From Candidatus Aquabacterium excrementipullorum (GTDB lineage: Bacteria > Pseudomonadota > Gammaproteobacteria > Burkholderiales > Burkholderiaceae_C), in the NCBI GenBank assembly GCA_019112875.1, contig DXIO01000036.1, positions 24,960 to 88,959 of the forward strand: a stretch of 64,000 nucleotides of DNA. The letters are read 5' to 3'. The number at the start of each line of letters is the position of its first letter. The stretch's first letter is position 1. The position numbers and the translations under genes were made by a program. The notes beneath the pieces were generated by a model, which saw nothing but the letters and a program-made list of their open reading frames with translations, did not search any database and was not told the DNA's origin. Positions 45,228 through 53,851 of the stretch are shown piece by piece.

Positions 45228-47375
45228 ATGATGAAATTCAAAGGAGTATCGGCGGCCATTGTCGTCGGTCTCTCGCTGGTGGTTTTGTCCGAATCGGCGC
45301 TGTCGCTGGGTTTCGGTCGCTCCACGAGCCGTGCCATTTTGGGGGAGACACTCAGCCTGACCGTTCCGCTCCATCTGGAAGCGGGGGAGTCCATCGCTGA
45401 CGATTGTGTGGCCGCCGACGTTTATTTCGGGGATGACAAGCAGGCTCAAATGGCCGTGAAGGCGTCCCTCTTGCCCAGCAGCGGGGCAGAGCGTGCCGTT
45501 CGTGTGGTGACCACGTCGCTCGTCAACGAGCCGGTCGTCACGGTTTATCTGGTGGCCGGGTGCAGGGCCAAGATCACGCGCAAGTTCGTGGCGTTCGCCG
45601 ATCCGCCCGGCGCGGTCAATCTGCCCGAGGCCGATGCAGCTTCGGGCAATCGCGCTGCCGCGACCTCGTCGCCGGCTGATGATTTCGCCCTGGTGCCTGC
45701 GGGGCGTGGCGAGGGTCGCGCTGCGGCTCGCTTCGGCAACAGCGGTACGTCGGCCAAGTCGTCCACCCGTCGCAGCAAATCGGTGGCCAACGCTGCGGCC
45801 GGGGGGGAAGGGATCGCTGCGGGTGAGGTCGTGGAAGGCCGTCCGGTGGCCAGTGCCAAGGTCCCTTTCAAGGTGCCCACCGATCACAAGGCGTCTGCGG
45901 TGCCTGCCAAGCGCAGCCCTCAGGCGGCCGTGCCCAAGACCGAGACCGCGCGTCTCGTGCTGGACCCGACCGAACTGGACGCCCTGACCGTGCCCAACCT
46001 GATGATGTCGTCCGCTTTGAGCGGCGTGGCGGCCAACATCGATGCGCCCGAGGTGAAGGAGCGTCGCGCTGCGGCGGCCGCCTTGTGGGCGGCGATGAAC
46101 TCATCGCCTGAGCAACTGGCGCGCGACCGTCAGCGCATGCAGGAACTCGAGCAGCGCCTGGCCCGCCTGCAGCAGGAATCCAGTGGCGCTCAAAGCCGTG
46201 TGGCCGCCATGGAGGCGCGCGTACGCGAGGCCGAAGACAAGCGCCTGAAGCATCCGCTCGTGTATGGCCTGCTGGCCTTGTGTGTTCTGCTGGGAGCCGC
46301 CGTGGCGTGGCTGTTCACGCGCCAGCGGCGCGAAGCGGCGGAGCCTGCATCGTCCTGGTGGCAAGGTGAGCCGGCCGATGGCGGCGCCAGCGGCGCTGCC
46401 GAGACCGCACCTGCGGTGTCCAGCATGGCCGAACCCGCCCTGGCACGCACCGCGGCAGAGTTCATGCCTGTGCGACCGGCACCGACCACGGGCGCGCCAG
46501 CGCCCGCTGCATCCCCTGCCGTTGCGGCGCCTCTGGTGGCGGCATCTGTTGCGGAACCTCCGCAGGGTGGCAGCACGACGATCAGCCGGCCGGTGCTGAT
46601 CAAGAACGAGCAGCAAGAGGCGCGCGAGATCACGGTCGAGGAGTTGATCGACCTGGAGCAGCAGGCAGAGTTCTTCGTGGTGCTGGGCCAGGACGATGCC
46701 GCCATCGAACTGCTCGAAGGCCATGTTCAGAACACCGCCGTGGCCAGCCCGCTGCCTTACCTGAAGCTGCTGGAGATCTACCAGCGCCTGGACCGCCGGG
46801 ATGACTACGAACGTGTGCGCTCGGTGTTCAACAGCCGCTTCAACGCCTACGCGCCCTCGTGGGAATCCGATCTGCAGCATGGCCATGCGCTGGAGGACTA
46901 CCCCGGCGTGATCGACCGCCTGCAGGCGCTGTGGTCCGTGCCGACCAAGGCCATGGACGTGCTGGAGGTGTCGCTCACGCGCTCCGACGGCAGCGCCGAG
47001 ACCTTCGATTTGCCGGCCTACCGCGAACTGCTGTTCCTGTACGGCGTCGCGCGTGACCTGTCCGAGCGTGAATCTCAAGACCGTGCCCCGGTCGATCTGC
47101 TGCTGCCGGTGCAGGATCACGACGCCGATGCGAGCGACGAGGTCAACGTGCCCACGATGCTGCAGCCCTTGATGGCCACCCGGCCGGTGAAGGCGCTGCC
47201 CGAAGTCACGCCCAGCCTGAGCCTGGACCTGTCGCTGGATGATCCCGTCCCACCCGAGGCAGGCGGGGGCGCCTTGGTGGATTCGCCCGAGCCTTCTGCC
47301 TCCGGCAAGAAGACGACGGACGACAGCAACGGCATTGACTTCGAACACGTGGACCTGCCACAGCGCAAGCCCTGA
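45228..47375 (+). CDS. FimV/HubP-like polar inner-membrane protein
   Basis: 715 residues from ATG 45228 (a TTG at 45207 extends it). Signal peptide at 1-27; periplasmic N-terminal part with SLGFGRSTSRAILGETLSLT and a conserved Cys pair; Ala/Pro-rich linker; a coiled-coil (about 300-335, QRMQELEQRLARLQQES); one membrane helix (HPLVYGLLALCVLLGAAVAW); then a cytoplasmic part with EITVEELIDLEQQAEFFVVL and TPR-like repeats like the FimV C-terminal domain. Such proteins organise the cell pole for type IV pili and flagella. I see no LysM motif in the N-terminal part, which FimV usually has. Ends in a terminator. Confidence 0.75.
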   Translation: MMKFKGVSAAIVVGLSLVVLSESALSLGFGRSTSRAILGETLSLTVPLHLEAGESIADDCVAADVYFGDDKQAQMAVKASLLPSSGAERAVRVVTTSLVNEPVVTVYLVAGCRAKITRKFVAFADPPGAVNLPEADAASGNRAAATSSPADDFALVPAGRGEGRAAARFGNSGTSAKSSTRRSKSVANAAAGGEGIAAGEVVEGRPVASAKVPFKVPTDHKASAVPAKRSPQAAVPKTETARLVLDPTELDALTVPNLMMSSALSGVAANIDAPEVKERRAAAAALWAAMNSSPEQLARDRQRMQELEQRLARLQQESSGAQSRVAAMEARVREAEDKRLKHPLVYGLLALCVLLGAAVAWLFTRQRREAAEPASSWWQGEPADGGASGAAETAPAVSSMAEPALARTAAEFMPVRPAPTTGAPAPAASPAVAAPLVAASVAEPPQGGSTTISRPVLIKNEQQEAREITVEELIDLEQQAEFFVVLGQDDAAIELLEGHVQNTAVASPLPYLKLLEIYQRLDRRDDYERVRSVFNSRFNAYAPSWESDLQHGHALEDYPGVIDRLQALWSVPTKAMDVLEVSLTRSDGSAETFDLPAYRELLFLYGVARDLSERESQDRAPVDLLLPVQDHDADASDEVNVPTMLQPLMATRPVKALPEVTPSLSLDLSLDDPVPPEAGGGALVDSPEPSASGKKTTDDSNGIDFEHVDLPQRKP

Positions 47376-47393
47376 TCCAGGGCGCTCCAGCGC

Positions 47394-47434
47394 AAAGACG
47401 ACGGAACCCTCGCGGGCCGTCGTCTTTGTCTTTT
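47394..47434 (+). terminator. Intrinsic terminator after the FimV-like gene
   Basis: AAAGACGACGG/CCGTCGTCTTT (47394-47404 and 47417-47427) with a small inner CCC/GGG stem, followed by GTCTTTT. Lies between converging genes and could also stop cysB-side transcripts. Confidence 0.7.
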
Positions 47435-47451
47435 GGGGAAGGCGGTGGGGC

Positions 47452-48444
47452 TCAGAGCCCCACGTCGCTGTCGGTGGCGGCCTGAGGCCCCGGCCCGTTG
47501 GTGCTGTTGCCCGCGTTCTGCAGGGCCTGCAGGATCAGCTGCTTGTTCAGCCGTTCGGAGAGCAGCTCGGTGAAGGTCAGCACGAACTGGCGCAGGTAGC
47601 TGCCGCGCTTGAAGGCGATGCGGGCCACGTTGCTGCCGAACAGGTGGCCGACGGGGCGCCAGGTCAGGTCCCCACCGGGGCCGAACAGTGGATCGTCCTT
47701 CACCACCATCTCGGCCACCAGGCCGATGCCCAGGCCCAGGCGGGTGTAGGTCTTGATGATGTCGGCGTCGATGGCCTCCAGCACCACGTGCGGTGTGAGG
47801 CTGCGCTGCGCGAAGGCCTTGTCGATGCGTGAGCGGCCTGCGAAGGAGGGCGTGTAGCTGATCAGCGGTTCGGCCGCCAGTTGGTCCAGCGTCAGGCGCG
47901 GGATCTCGGCCAGCGGGTGGTCGTGCCGCATCAGGGCCACGTGCTGCCATTCGTACAAGGGCAGCGTGACCAGCTCGTCGTAGTTGGCCAGCGATTCGGT
48001 GGCCAGGCCCACATCGGCGATGTCGTCCAGCACCATGCGCGCCACCTGCTCGGGGTTGCCTTGGTGCAGGCTGATCGACACTTTCGGAAAGCGTTTGCGC
48101 AGGGCCGCGACGGGCTCGGGCAAGGCATAGCGCGCCTGCGTGTGCGTGGTCGCGATGGACAGCGTGCCTGCATCCTGCAGGGCGTACTCGGCGCCGATGC
48201 GTTTGAGGTTGGTCACCTCGCGCAGGATCACGTCGATGGCCTGCAGCACCTTCTCGCCGGGCTCGGTGATGCGCTTGAGGCGCTTGCCGTGGCGCACGAA
48301 GATGTCCACGCCGAGCTCTTCCTCCAGCTCCAGGATGGCCTTGGAGATGCCGGGCTGAGAGGTGTGCAGGGCCTTGGCCGTCTCTGTGAGGTTCAGGTTG
48401 CGGCGGGCGGCCTCCCACACGAAGCGGAACTGGTGCAGGTTCAT
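47452..48444 (-). CDS. cysB: CysB-type LysR-family regulator of sulfur assimilation
   Basis: 330 residues. LysR winged helix at 1-60 with NLTETAKALHTSQPGISKAI, matching CysB/Cbl; effector domain follows, with LSIATTHTQARYALPEPV and IDADIIKTYTRLGLGIGLVA, both close to CysB (acetylserine/sulfate sensing). Regulates cysteine biosynthesis genes. Its ATG at 48444 overlaps the stop of the cbiX gene (ATGA), tying a sirohydrochlorin-modifying enzyme to sulfur regulation; sirohaem is the cofactor of sulfite reductase. Confidence 0.92.
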   Translation of the reverse strand: MNLHQFRFVWEAARRNLNLTETAKALHTSQPGISKAILELEEELGVDIFVRHGKRLKRITEPGEKVLQAIDVILREVTNLKRIGAEYALQDAGTLSIATTHTQARYALPEPVAALRKRFPKVSISLHQGNPEQVARMVLDDIADVGLATESLANYDELVTLPLYEWQHVALMRHDHPLAEIPRLTLDQLAAEPLISYTPSFAGRSRIDKAFAQRSLTPHVVLEAIDADIIKTYTRLGLGIGLVAEMVVKDDPLFGPGGDLTWRPVGHLFGSNVARIAFKRGSYLRQFVLTFTELLSERLNKQLILQALQNAGNSTNGPGPQAATDSDVGL

Positions 48445-48851
48445 GCGGCGCCTCCGGTCGCGCCGTCGGGGGGCACGTCGGCGTGCGCGAGCTGCCAGGC
48501 CGCATCGGCCAGGGCGCGCACCACCGTGTCGGTCTCGCCCACGGCGGGCGCCAGATGCCAGGCCGTGCCCGGGTGGCTCTGCCGCAACTGGTCGATCAGC
48601 ACAGGCAGGTCCTTGCGCACATGGCCGCCGGCGCCCAGGAACAGGGGCACCACGGTGACGCGCTGGCAGCCTTGGTCTGCCAACTGCGCACCGGCTTCCA
48701 GCAGCGTGGGGCTCATGAACTCCAGGAAGGCCAGCGCCACCGGCGTGTCGGCCCCATGCTGGGCGAGCAACCGTTCGCGTGCCTGCCGGAAGGGCAAGGC
48801 CCAGGCGGGATCCCGGGCACCGTGAGCGAAGAGCAGCAGGCCGTGAGACAT
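48441..48851 (-). CDS. cbiX: Sirohydrochlorin chelatase-type protein CbiX
   Basis: 136 residues, the short single-domain chelatase (CbiXS/SirB-like). Metal site LLFAHGARDPAW near the N terminus and H in LGAGGHVRKDLPVLI. Inserts Fe or Co into sirohydrochlorin. ATG 48851; the stop overlaps the cysB start by four bases, so the pair is one transcription unit. Context (CysB, sirohaem-dependent sulfite reduction) favours iron insertion, but cobalt cannot be excluded. Confidence 0.88.
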   Translation of the reverse strand: MSHGLLLFAHGARDPAWALPFRQARERLLAQHGADTPVALAFLEFMSPTLLEAGAQLADQGCQRVTVVPLFLGAGGHVRKDLPVLIDQLRQSHPGTAWHLAPAVGETDTVVRALADAAWQLAHADVPPDGATGGAA

Positions 48852-48867
48852 GGTCAAGGCTCCGTCG

Positions 48868-50031
48868 TCAACGATTGCGTACCAGCCAGATGAAGGCCGA
48901 CAGCGAGAGCAGCAGGTAGGCCAGACTGGGCATCGAGGCCGCCAGCCAGGGCTTCCATTGGTGCAGCAGGCCCAGGTGGCTGGTGATGTGGTTGACCAGC
49001 ACGAAGCTGATGCCCAGCATCACCCCGCCGAACACCTTGAGGTTCATGCCGCCGCTGCGCGATTGCAGGTAGGCGAAGGGCAGGGCCAGGGCCACCATCA
49101 CCAGACAGGTCAGGGGCGAGAAAGCCTTCTTCCAGAACTGCAGCTCATACTTCTGCGCCGCCTGGGCATTGCGCGCCAGGTGGCGGGTGTAGCGCCACAG
49201 GGCCGACGTGGACATGGTGTCGATGGGCAGCACGGAGGCGGCCACCACCTGGGGCGTCATCTGGCTGACCCAGTCGAGCTTGTCCAGCTTCTGCTCGGTC
49301 ACGAGGGCCTGGCCCGTGGTCTCCTGCTCGGGTGTGACATTGGCGGCCGAGGCCCAGCGTGTGTCGACCACGCCGCGCAGGGACCACAACGAGGCGCCGC
49401 CGGAGCCGCTCGTGGCATGGCTGATCTCCGCGTCCTGGGCCGTGAGCCGGCGCACCAGGCGATTGCGGTCGTCGAACTCGAAGATGCGCACGTTCTTGAA
49501 GTGCGACTCACCGGTGGCGGAACCCACGTTGACGGTGAGCTGGTGCCCGTTCGGCGTGTCAGGCCCGCTGCTCTCGCGCAGCCAGGCGCCACCCTTGCCC
49601 AGGTTCAGCGCCTGACCCTTGCGGAAATCCGACGAATTGAGTGAGGTGAGCTGCTGCGTCCAGGGCGTGACGAAATCGCCGATGACGAACATCATCACCG
49701 CGCTGCCGATGCCCAGCGCCGCCAGCAGGGTGAGGGCCCGCGCCGGCCCCAGGCCGCTGGTGCGCAGGATGGTGAATTCCGAGCTTTGCGCCAGCTGCGA
49801 CAAGGCCATGATCGTGCCGATCAGCAGGGTGATCGGGTACACGTCGTACACGTGGCCCGGGAAGGCCAGGATGCAGGTCCACAGCGCGTCCGTCATCGTG
49901 TAGCCGTTGCGGCCGATGTCCTGCAGCTCGTCTACCAGGTCGATGAAGAAGAACAGCGCCAAAAACGCCAGCGTGACGAAGAGCACCGACGACAGGATCT
50001 GCAGGTACAGCAGGCGGCGGACGGTCTTCAT
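48868..50031 (-). CDS. lptG: LPS export permease LptG
   Basis: 387 residues. One of the two membrane permeases of the LptB2FG transporter that extracts LPS from the inner membrane. Membrane helices at the N and C ends flank a periplasmic beta-jellyroll. N terminus MKTVRRLLYLQILSSVLFV and the coupling region QSSEFTILRTSGLGPARAL fit LptG. The ATG at 50031 overlaps the lptF stop (ATGA). Confidence 0.95.
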   Translation of the reverse strand: MKTVRRLLYLQILSSVLFVTLAFLALFFFIDLVDELQDIGRNGYTMTDALWTCILAFPGHVYDVYPITLLIGTIMALSQLAQSSEFTILRTSGLGPARALTLLAALGIGSAVMMFVIGDFVTPWTQQLTSLNSSDFRKGQALNLGKGGAWLRESSGPDTPNGHQLTVNVGSATGESHFKNVRIFEFDDRNRLVRRLTAQDAEISHATSGSGGASLWSLRGVVDTRWASAANVTPEQETTGQALVTEQKLDKLDWVSQMTPQVVAASVLPIDTMSTSALWRYTRHLARNAQAAQKYELQFWKKAFSPLTCLVMVALALPFAYLQSRSGGMNLKVFGGVMLGISFVLVNHITSHLGLLHQWKPWLAASMPSLAYLLLSLSAFIWLVRNR

Positions 50032-51149
50032 GCGCCGGCTCCTTGTGCAGCACGGACTGCGGGCAGGCCGCCATCACCGTCTCCTGCCTTGCGCCAGGCG
50101 CCATCGCGCCACCACAGCGTGGCCAGTGCGGCAACGGTGATCACGCCATGGATGCCGAACAGCCCGGCGCCATCGCTCAGCTTGCCGGAGGTGACCCAGG
50201 CCTGGCTGAGCGTCAGCACGTTGTAATAGGCCACGTACACCAGCAGGGCCCACACCAGGCTCCAGGCATTGCCGCGGCGCACCTGCGTGTTGACCGACGC
50301 CAGCGCGATCAGCACCAGGTTGGCGGCCGACCACAGCGTGCCCAGGCGCCAGACCAACTCCGCGCGCATCTTGCGGTTGGTCGCGGTGAACAGGTCGAGG
50401 GTCGCGGTGCCCCGCGCACCGAGCTCGCCGGCAGAGCCCACGGGCGCGTCGCCGACCAGGATCTGGGCGTTCTCGAAGCGCGAACGGGTTTTCTCGCCGG
50501 TGGACAGCGTGGTCTGCACGCGTTCGCCCTGGCGCAGGTTCAGGTAGCGCTGGGCGCCGATGGTCTCGATCTGGCCTTCGCGGGCACTGACCACGGATTC
50601 GACATCGTCGCCGCTCAGCACGATGAACACATTCTTGCCCGTGCGCTCGCCGTCGCTGTGGCTGTCGATGAAGAACACGCGCCGGCCATCGGCCGAGCTC
50701 TGGAACTGGCCGGGTGCGACGCGGGCGATGTCGGAGCGGCGCTCGAAGCGGTCCTTGAGCACCTGTGTCTGCTGCTGGCCCCATGGGCGAGCGACCAGCA
50801 CCAGCAGCGCCAGGGCCACGAGCACGGGCCAGGCCATCTGCCAGATGGGTTTGAGCAGGCGCGTCAGGCGCATGCCGCTGGCCTGCCAGACCACCATCTC
50901 GCTGTCACGGTGCAGGCGGGCCAGCAAGGCCACGACGGACACGAACAGCGACAGGCTGATCAGGGTGGGAACCTGGGCGATCATGGTGTAGCCCAGCAGC
51001 AGGCTGACGTCGGCCAGGGCCACGCTGCCCTTGGCCGCCTGGCCCAGCACGCGGATCAGCACCATGGTCAGCACCACGGTCAGGAACACCACCAGCGTTC
51101 CGACAAAGCCACGCCAGAGTTCTCGGCGGAGAGAGGAATCGAATAACAT
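50028..51149 (-). CDS. lptF: LPS export permease LptF
   Basis: 373 residues, partner of LptG in LPS export. MLFDSSLRRELWRGFVGTLV at the N terminus, RDSEMVVWQASGMRLTRLL as coupling helix, and two later helices. First gene of the lptFG operon, starting 28 bases from the divergent pepA ATG, as in many proteobacteria where pepA, lptF and lptG share one locus. The two promoters must overlap. Confidence 0.95.
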   Translation of the reverse strand: MLFDSSLRRELWRGFVGTLVVFLTVVLTMVLIRVLGQAAKGSVALADVSLLLGYTMIAQVPTLISLSLFVSVVALLARLHRDSEMVVWQASGMRLTRLLKPIWQMAWPVLVALALLVLVARPWGQQQTQVLKDRFERRSDIARVAPGQFQSSADGRRVFFIDSHSDGERTGKNVFIVLSGDDVESVVSAREGQIETIGAQRYLNLRQGERVQTTLSTGEKTRSRFENAQILVGDAPVGSAGELGARGTATLDLFTATNRKMRAELVWRLGTLWSAANLVLIALASVNTQVRRGNAWSLVWALLVYVAYYNVLTLSQAWVTSGKLSDGAGLFGIHGVITVAALATLWWRDGAWRKAGDGDGGLPAVRAAQGAGA

Positions 51150-51177
51150 CAGTCAAATCAAACTCAATCCGTCCATT

Positions 51178-52785
51178 ATGGACGTGGCAAGCATGGACTA
51201 TCGCAACGTGGTGGGCTCGGGCCCGGAACTCGCAGGTTTTTCGGCCGACGTGCTGCTGGTGGTGCTGACGCCTGAATCTTCGCGCACGGGCAGCGCGCCC
51301 GTGGATGCGCTGGTGAGCGAGGCGCTGGCCGCCGGTGACCTGGAGCTGAAAGACGGCCAGACGCTGTACGTGCACCGTCCCGCCGGCCTGAAGGCGCCCC
51401 GCCTGGCCGTGGGCGTGGCCGGTGGCGACACCCCACGCCAGTTCAAGGCCGCCATCGCGCGCCTGGCCAGCCATGCCAAGGGTGCCCGCCTGACGCATGC
51501 CGCCATCGCGACCGCGCAGGGCCTGGCCTTGACGGCCGCCCATGCCGAGGTGCTGGCCGCCGCCCTGGGCGATGCCACCTATGTCTACAACCTGAGCAAG
51601 CCTTCGGCGCCCAAGCCGGCCGCGCTCAAGAAGGTCTCGCTGATCACCACGGCCGCCGACGCCATCGCCGCCCGCGAAGGCCTGGCGCGCGGCCAGGCCC
51701 TGGCTGCCGGCAGCACGCTGGCCCGCGAACTGGGCAACCGCCCCGGCAACTACTGCACGCCCACGGGCCTGGCCAACGAGGCCCGCCAACTGGGCAAAGC
51801 CTTCAAGCACATCAAGGTCGAGGTGCTCGACCGTGCCGCCATCGAGAAGATCGGCATGGGCTCTTTCCTGTCCGTGGCCAAGGGCTCGGCAGAGCCGCCG
51901 CGCTTCATCGTGCTGCGCTACGACGGGGGCGCCAAGGACCAAGCGCCGGTGGTGCTGGTGGGCAAGGGCATCACCTTCGACACGGGCGGCATCTCCATCA
52001 AGCCGGCCGGCGAGATGGACGAGATGAAGTTCGACATGGGGGGGGCCGCCAGCGTGCTGGGCACCTTCCGCGCCGTGGCTGAGCTCCGCCCCAAGGTCAA
52101 CCTGATCGGCCTGGTGCCTACCTGCGAGAACATGCCCAGCGGCACGGCCACCAAGCCGGGCGACGTGGTCACGAGCCTCTCGGGCCAGACCATCGAGGTG
52201 CTCAACACCGACGCCGAAGGCCGCCTGATCCTGTGCGATGCGCTGACCTACGCCGAGCGCTTCAAGCCCGCGGTGGTGGTGGACATCGCCACGCTGACCG
52301 GCGCCTGCGTGATCGCGCTGGGCCACATCCACAGCGGCCTCTTCTCGGCCGACGACGAACTGGCGCAGGCCCTGGAGCAGGCTGGCAAAGCCTCGGGCGA
52401 CACCGCCTGGCGCATGCCGATCGACGACGAATACGGCGACGCGCTCAAGAGCAATTTCGCCGACCTGGGCAATGTGGGCGGCCGCGCGGGTGGCGCCATC
52501 ACGGCGGCCGTGTTCCTGAGCAAGTTCACCAAGGCCTACCGCTGGGCTCACCTGGACATCGCCGGCACGGCCTGGAAATCCGGTGCGGCCAAGGGCGGCA
52601 CCGGCCGGCCGGTGCCCTTGCTGACGCACTTCGTGCTGTCGCAGGAAGGCAAGGGTGCGCTGGCGCCCAAGCCTGCGAAACCTGCCAAGGCCGCCCCAGA
52701 CAAGAAGGCTGCGGCAGGCAAGGGGGTCACGAAGGCCGTCAAGCCCGCGCCCAAGGCCCCGGCCCGTCGCGCGGCCAAGGCCTGA
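51178..52785 (+). CDS. pepA: Leucyl aminopeptidase PepA
   Basis: 535 residues from ATG 51178 (15 bases upstream of ATG 51193). Two-zinc aminopeptidase: GKGITFDTGGISIKPAGEMD (262-281) with catalytic Lys and Asp ligands, and the signature NTDAEGRL (343-350). The last ~45 residues are an added Lys/Ala/Pro-rich tail (KPAKPAKAAPDKKAAAGKG and so on) not present in E. coli PepA, resembling histone H1-like tails. E. coli PepA also binds DNA; the tail might add to that, as a guess. No clear ribosome site. Confidence 0.92.
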   Translation: MDVASMDYRNVVGSGPELAGFSADVLLVVLTPESSRTGSAPVDALVSEALAAGDLELKDGQTLYVHRPAGLKAPRLAVGVAGGDTPRQFKAAIARLASHAKGARLTHAAIATAQGLALTAAHAEVLAAALGDATYVYNLSKPSAPKPAALKKVSLITTAADAIAAREGLARGQALAAGSTLARELGNRPGNYCTPTGLANEARQLGKAFKHIKVEVLDRAAIEKIGMGSFLSVAKGSAEPPRFIVLRYDGGAKDQAPVVLVGKGITFDTGGISIKPAGEMDEMKFDMGGAASVLGTFRAVAELRPKVNLIGLVPTCENMPSGTATKPGDVVTSLSGQTIEVLNTDAEGRLILCDALTYAERFKPAVVVDIATLTGACVIALGHIHSGLFSADDELAQALEQAGKASGDTAWRMPIDDEYGDALKSNFADLGNVGGRAGGAITAAVFLSKFTKAYRWAHLDIAGTAWKSGAAKGGTGRPVPLLTHFVLSQEGKGALAPKPAKPAKAAPDKKAAAGKGVTKAVKPAPKAPARRAAKA

Positions 52786-52818
52786 TCCCGGTATCTGGCA
52801 GGACACGGGCAGGACGCG

Positions 52819-53253
52819 ATGAAGCAGGTGGAGTTCCATCACGGCATGGGCGACAAGCTCGCCTATGCGTGCCGGCTGTTGCGCAAGGCCTACCGCAGCG
52901 GTGCGCGGCTGGTCGTCACGGCCGACATGGCCACGCTGCGCCAGCTGGACCGCCAGCTGTGGGTGTTCGACGAGCAGGAGTTCCTGCCCCATGTGTGCAC
53001 CAGCGCGGGCCAGGCTTGGCCGCCGCGCTGGCAGGACACGCCCGTGTGGCTGACCGATGCGCCCGAACAGGCACCCGAAGGCCGCCAGGTGCTGATCAAC
53101 CTGGGTAACAGCATTCCATCGGGCATCGAGCGGTTCGAGCGCTTCTTCGACGTGGTGTCCACCGAGCCAGATGACCGCCAACTGGGCCGCCAGCGCTGGC
53201 GCGAGTACGAGTCCAAGGGGTGGACGGTCAAGGCGCACCTCGCGCAGGAATGA
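52819..53253 (+). CDS. holC: DNA polymerase III subunit chi
   Basis: 144 residues, typical. Chi links the clamp loader (through psi) to SSB. Starts KQVEFHHGMGDKLAYACRLL and contains LWVFDEQEFLPHV and a VLINLGNSIPSGIERFERFFD segment typical of the subunit. Follows pepA by 33 bases in the conserved pepA-holC order. No recognisable holD (psi) in the window. Confidence 0.93.
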   Translation: MKQVEFHHGMGDKLAYACRLLRKAYRSGARLVVTADMATLRQLDRQLWVFDEQEFLPHVCTSAGQAWPPRWQDTPVWLTDAPEQAPEGRQVLINLGNSIPSGIERFERFFDVVSTEPDDRQLGRQRWREYESKGWTVKAHLAQE

Positions 53254-53260
53254 GTTGCCC

Positions 53261-53800
53261 ATGACCCTGCCGCCACGCCCTGCGCCCTCCCATGTGCCGA
53301 CCCTCACCGAGGTGATCGAGATCCCGGAGGCCTTGCCGCAGAGCGAGGTGCCGGTGGTGGATCAGGTGCTGGTCGAACCGGTTGCCGAGGCCTTGCCGGT
53401 CAGCCAGCCTTCCGTGGTTGCGCCCGTGCCGACACCGCCGCCGGCAGAGCCGTTGCATCCATGGGTTTCCGCGCCGGCTCCGGCACCTTCGGTGTTTTCG
53501 GCGCAACCCATGCCGGTTGTCGCGGCACCTGCCCCCGTTGCGCTGCCAGCAACGCCCACGCCTCCGCGCCTCAATGCGGGTGTGGACGAAGCCGCGATGG
53601 CCCAGCGTGTGCTCAACGAGGTGCAGCGCCAGATCGACGGCATGCTGGAATACCGTTTGCGCGAGGCCCTCACGCCCATCCTGGCGCGCACCTCCGAATC
53701 CCTGGTCCGCGAATTGCGGCAGGAGTTGTCCAAGACCATGCGCGACGTCGTGTCGCGCGCCGTGGCCCAGGAAGTGGCACGACAACGCACCCGCTCCTGA
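53261..53800 (+). CDS. Proline-rich protein with C-terminal helical domain
   Basis: 179 residues. The first ~110 are Pro/Ala/Val/Glu-rich and disordered (PAPAPSVFSAQPMPVVAAPAP-like runs); residues ~112-175 form an amphipathic helical region with EAAMAQRVLNEVQRQIDGML and SLVRELRQELSKTMRDVVSRA. It starts seven bases after holC stops, so same operon. I do not recognise a family; proteins of this shape follow holC in related genomes only as far as I can recall. Function unknown. Confidence 0.65.
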   Translation: MTLPPRPAPSHVPTLTEVIEIPEALPQSEVPVVDQVLVEPVAEALPVSQPSVVAPVPTPPPAEPLHPWVSAPAPAPSVFSAQPMPVVAAPAPVALPATPTPPRLNAGVDEAAMAQRVLNEVQRQIDGMLEYRLREALTPILARTSESLVRELRQELSKTMRDVVSRAVAQEVARQRTRS

Positions 53801-53851
53801 TCCTGCAAGGCCACATCCCCTTCATTTGACACAAGCAAGAGGCAGACAGAC

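Noticed and set aside
50905..53307. 800-codon open frame on the minus strand across pepA and holC
   Set aside because: Shadow of pepA/holC, which have intact catalytic motifs on the other strand; no family features in the antisense product.
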